Of a stretch of DNA of 25,085 bases, positions 22,982-25,085 are shown in pieces. The number at the start of each line of letters is the position of its first letter. The first letter of the stretch is position 1. A model generated the notes under the pieces. It saw only the letters and a program-made list of their open reading frames with translations. It was not told where the DNA came from and ran no database searches. The DNA is taken from assembly GCA_913064925.1 (NCBI GenBank), contig CAJYBN010000010.1, positions 1-25,085 of the forward strand. The letters are read 5' to 3'. The position numbers were made by a program, and so were the translations under genes. This DNA comes from an uncultured Peptococcaceae bacterium. GTDB taxonomy: Bacteria > Bacillota > Desulfotomaculia > Desulfotomaculales > Desulfallaceae.

Positions 22982-23650
22982 GTGTTTTACGACCTGGCAC
23001 CATACCGCCGCCAAAAGAAAAAGGTAGAGGAAGCCACCCGCAAGCTGGTGGAAACCAACGCCCAGCTGGTAAACCGGCACATGGAAACAATCAGGGCATT
23101 TGCTGCGGCCATCGAAGCACGGGACCAGTATACGCGCTGGCACTCGGAAAAGGTGGCCGAGTACGCGCAGCAAATTTGTATTAACATGGGACTGGACGAA
23201 CAAACGGCTGGCATGGCATACCTAGCCGGGCTTTTGCACGACGCGGGAAAAATCGGCGTGCCGGAATCAATTCTTATTAAGCCGGGGCGGCTTATCGACG
23301 CGGAATTTGAAGTGATTAAAAAACACCCGGAAATTGGGGTAAATATATTAAGGTCCATGCAAAACATGAAGGAAATACTTCAGGTAATCAGGCACCATCA
23401 CGAGCGTTATGACGGAAGCGGGTACCCGGACGGGCTAAAGGGGGAGGATATACCATTGCTGAGCAGGATACTGGCGGTAGCCGATGCTTTTGACGCCATG
23501 ACGTCTGATCGCAGCTACCGCAAAGCCTTTTCCTTTGACAAGGTCGTTCAGGAAATCGAGAGCAATGCCGGGACGCAGTTTGATCCGCAGGTGGCGCAAT
23601 CGTTTCTCGGGCTGTTGCGTGAACAATGGAAAAACTTAACAGGAACTTGA
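22982..23650 (+). CDS. HD-GYP domain phosphodiesterase, probably 5'-truncated
   Basis: Residues ~45-215 form a complete HD-GYP domain: RWHSEKVAEYA, LLHDAGKIGVPE (the HD pair), IRHHHERYDGSGYPDGLKGEDIP (the GYP signature) and DAFDAMTSDRSYR. Such enzymes hydrolyse the second messenger cyclic di-GMP. The first ~40 residues are a helix (VEEATRKLVETNAQLVNRHMETI) that normally links to a sensor domain. The codons just before the GTG start read D-F-S-A-C-G-V-F-Y-D-L-A-P-Y-R-R, resembling the end of a PAS/PAC domain, but an in-frame stop lies at 22946 and no good ribosome site precedes GTG 22982. An N-terminal sensor was probably lost. The catalytic domain appears intact. Confidence 0.8.
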   Translation: MFYDLAPYRRQKKKVEEATRKLVETNAQLVNRHMETIRAFAAAIEARDQYTRWHSEKVAEYAQQICINMGLDEQTAGMAYLAGLLHDAGKIGVPESILIKPGRLIDAEFEVIKKHPEIGVNILRSMQNMKEILQVIRHHHERYDGSGYPDGLKGEDIPLLSRILAVADAFDAMTSDRSYRKAFSFDKVVQEIESNAGTQFDPQVAQSFLGLLREQWKNLTGT

Positions 23651-23673
23651 AAAGCACCCATAGGGTGCTTTTT
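23650..23673. terminator. Bidirectional terminator between HD-GYP and FtsA-like genes
   Basis: AAAGCACCC and GGGTGCTTT pair around ATA, with an A-run before and a T-run after, so it can stop both convergent genes. Confidence 0.9.
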
Positions 23674-25085
23674 CTATACTTTAATTTCTTGCCAGTAAAT
23701 CTCAACTTGGTCGCCATCCCGTATAGGGTCGGTGAATTGGGCCGGCGCACCGTTGAGTTTCATCACCAAGGTGCCTTTGGGCTTGGTGGTGTCGACGGCA
23801 ATGTAATTAAAAACGTCAACCAGGAGAGCTTTGCTACCGGGTAAGCTGACCCGCTTGCCGTTTACGGTTAAGTGGATGACCGGAGCCTCCGGGCCTTTTT
23901 CGGCACGTGTTTCCAGCACGTCTCCTTCGGCAACCACGTCACCGGGTTGTGCCTTTCGCCCGTTGACCAATATTGTGCAGGCGGTGGTGTCTATGCCGTG
24001 CAACCTGGCGATTTCGCCTACGGTGGGCTGGGCGGTGATGTCCAACTTGTCGCCGGAACGCAGGGGGGTGGTTGCCTCGGCTTTTTCGCCGTTAACGATG
24101 CAGCGCACTTTCCAGACCACGGTTTTGCCGTTCAGTTTAAATTGCCATTCCGTCTTTTGCGGCAGAAAATCTGCCACCGTAGCCGAAGCATCCCGCCCAT
24201 CCACGGCTTTGATTACCAATATTTCGTCACCGTCCCGCACCGGAGTTTGCAGGTTGGCTTCCCGGTTGTTGACCAGTATGCGAGCCGGTTGGCCCAGCTG
24301 CCCGTAGACGATCTTTTCCTTTCCGTTAAGCCAGAACTTTAAGTTGGCACCGTTTTGGCAAATTAATTGACGGGGGTTGAACTTGGCCAGGCCCAGGGCC
24401 TGGGAGACATTCATATTTTGGGTGTTGAAAAATTTGTATTCGCTACCGTTTATAGTTACTTTCATAAACTCATAGCCAAGCCTGGTCAGAGCCACCGTAG
24501 CAATGCCCACTACCGTCACCCCGTCGGGCCCGCTAAGATTGTTATCGACGCAGTTCAGGTTGCGGAGGCTGCCCCTATCCCGGATGACAACACGCCTGTC
24601 ATCCAGCTGCAGGCGCTTGGCCAGCTTTTGCGTCAAGGTTGGGACCTGCGACCCGCCGCCGATACAGAAAACTGACTTCGGCGGAACTCCCCCGTTTAAC
24701 TCCAAGATGTTCGCGCTTATGGCGTCGGCCAGCTCGTCCAGTACGGGATTTATAAAACGCAGTACTTCGTCCCGTGTGACTGTGCCGGTGGCGCCCAGGA
24801 TGTCGGTGTAAGTTATTTCACCGGCAGTGCAGAGCTGGCGCTTTATTTTTTCTGCTTCATGGAATTCCACCAGCAGGTTTTCCACGATGGGTTCGGTTAT
24901 TTCGTCACCCGCCATGGGAACCATGCCGTATCCGGTGATGCTGCCCTCCTTGGTGACGGCTATATCCGACGTGCCGGCTCCAATATCTACCAGAGCCAGG
25001 TTGAGCAGGCGAATACTGGGCGGGATGGCCGCGTCAATGGCGGCAATGGGTTCCAGGGTTAGGTGCACCGGCTCGAGGTTCACCC
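23674..25085 (-). CDS. FtsA/MreB-like ATPase fused to beta-grasp modules (5' partial)
   Basis: The frame runs off the right edge, so the N-terminal part is missing. The first ~200 visible residues are the second half of an actin-like (ASKHA) ATPase: LALVDIGAGTSDIAVTKEG (phosphate loop 2), GDEITEPIVE, AEKIKRQL and VFCIGGGSQVPTLTQKLA (adenosine loop), closest by eye to FtsA. From about residue 205 the protein changes to repeated units with the pattern VNGxxAxxxxPxxxGDxxxI: VNNREANLQTPVRDGDEI, VNGEKAEATTPLRSGDKLDI, VNGRKAQPGDVVAEGDVLE and LNGAPAQFTDPIRDGDQVEI. These look like ThiS/MoaD-type ubiquitin-like beta-grasp folds without a terminal Gly-Gly. No membrane helix is seen. A role in cell division or filament assembly is inferred from the ATPase half. 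Confidence 0.75.
   Translation of the reverse strand, partial: VNLEPVHLTLEPIAAIDAAIPPSIRLLNLALVDIGAGTSDIAVTKEGSITGYGMVPMAGDEITEPIVENLLVEFHEAEKIKRQLCTAGEITYTDILGATGTVTRDEVLRFINPVLDELADAISANILELNGGVPPKSVFCIGGGSQVPTLTQKLAKRLQLDDRRVVIRDRGSLRNLNCVDNNLSGPDGVTVVGIATVALTRLGYEFMKVTINGSEYKFFNTQNMNVSQALGLAKFNPRQLICQNGANLKFWLNGKEKIVYGQLGQPARILVNNREANLQTPVRDGDEILVIKAVDGRDASATVADFLPQKTEWQFKLNGKTVVWKVRCIVNGEKAEATTPLRSGDKLDITAQPTVGEIARLHGIDTTACTILVNGRKAQPGDVVAEGDVLETRAEKGPEAPVIHLTVNGKRVSLPGSKALLVDVFNYIAVDTTKPKGTLVMKLNGAPAQFTDPIRDGDQVEIYWQEIKV

Overview
The window reads as chromosome of an anaerobic, spore-forming Firmicute, most like the Peptococcaceae/Desulfotomaculales group. This is inferred from gene content (a GerA-type germinant receptor operon, a GerM-type lipoprotein, an FtsK/SpoIIIE translocase, class A RNase P RNA, a stand-alone SCP2 protein next to a CoA-transferase) and from strong AGGAGG-type ribosome sites with frequent GTG/TTG starts. 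No database was searched, so the taxon is an inference.

Layout. Positions 1-3860 hold two exported or surface proteins, a transglutaminase-like protein cut by the window edge and a lytic transglycosylase with an SH3 domain. They share the same C-terminal Ig-like domain. The second is fused out to the last ~40 residues of an IS21-family IstB protein and is followed by the repeat-rich end of that insertion sequence. Positions 3860-7990 are clearly AT-rich and carry small genes of unknown function (a tail-anchored protein, a zinc-ribbon protein, a 35-residue helix-turn-helix peptide, an acidic protein, a four-helix membrane protein) with long non-coding gaps. This looks like accessory DNA. It ends at a tRNA-Cys gene with its own promoter and terminator, followed by a 420-base gap holding a long hairpin.

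From 8530 on, composition returns to GC-rich housekeeping and sporulation DNA: a YkvI-like transporter, a thioesterase remnant, the gerA operon (A, B and C subunits, with B and C overlapping), several small membrane proteins and lipoproteins, a GerMN-Gmad2 lipoprotein, and rnpB with a clear promoter and terminator. At 17.7 kb an 18-base inverted repeat matching the Bacillus FadR (TetR-type) operator pattern sits at a putative promoter for an SCP2 lipid-carrier gene, with a family III CoA-transferase downstream. This suggests a small acyl-CoA or lipid regulon.

The right end carries a Cys-rich YkgJ-like gene coupled to half of an HD-GYP gene, the ftsK/spoIIIE translocase, a second HD-GYP gene that looks 5'-truncated, and a partial FtsA/MreB-like ATPase followed by repeated ThiS/MoaD-like beta-grasp modules. 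The most notable points are this ATPase/beta-grasp fusion, the FadR-like operator, the IS21 chimera, the small-gene AT-rich block with its helix-turn-helix peptide, and the long hairpin after tRNA-Cys. I did not find a clear new defence system or a CRISPR array.
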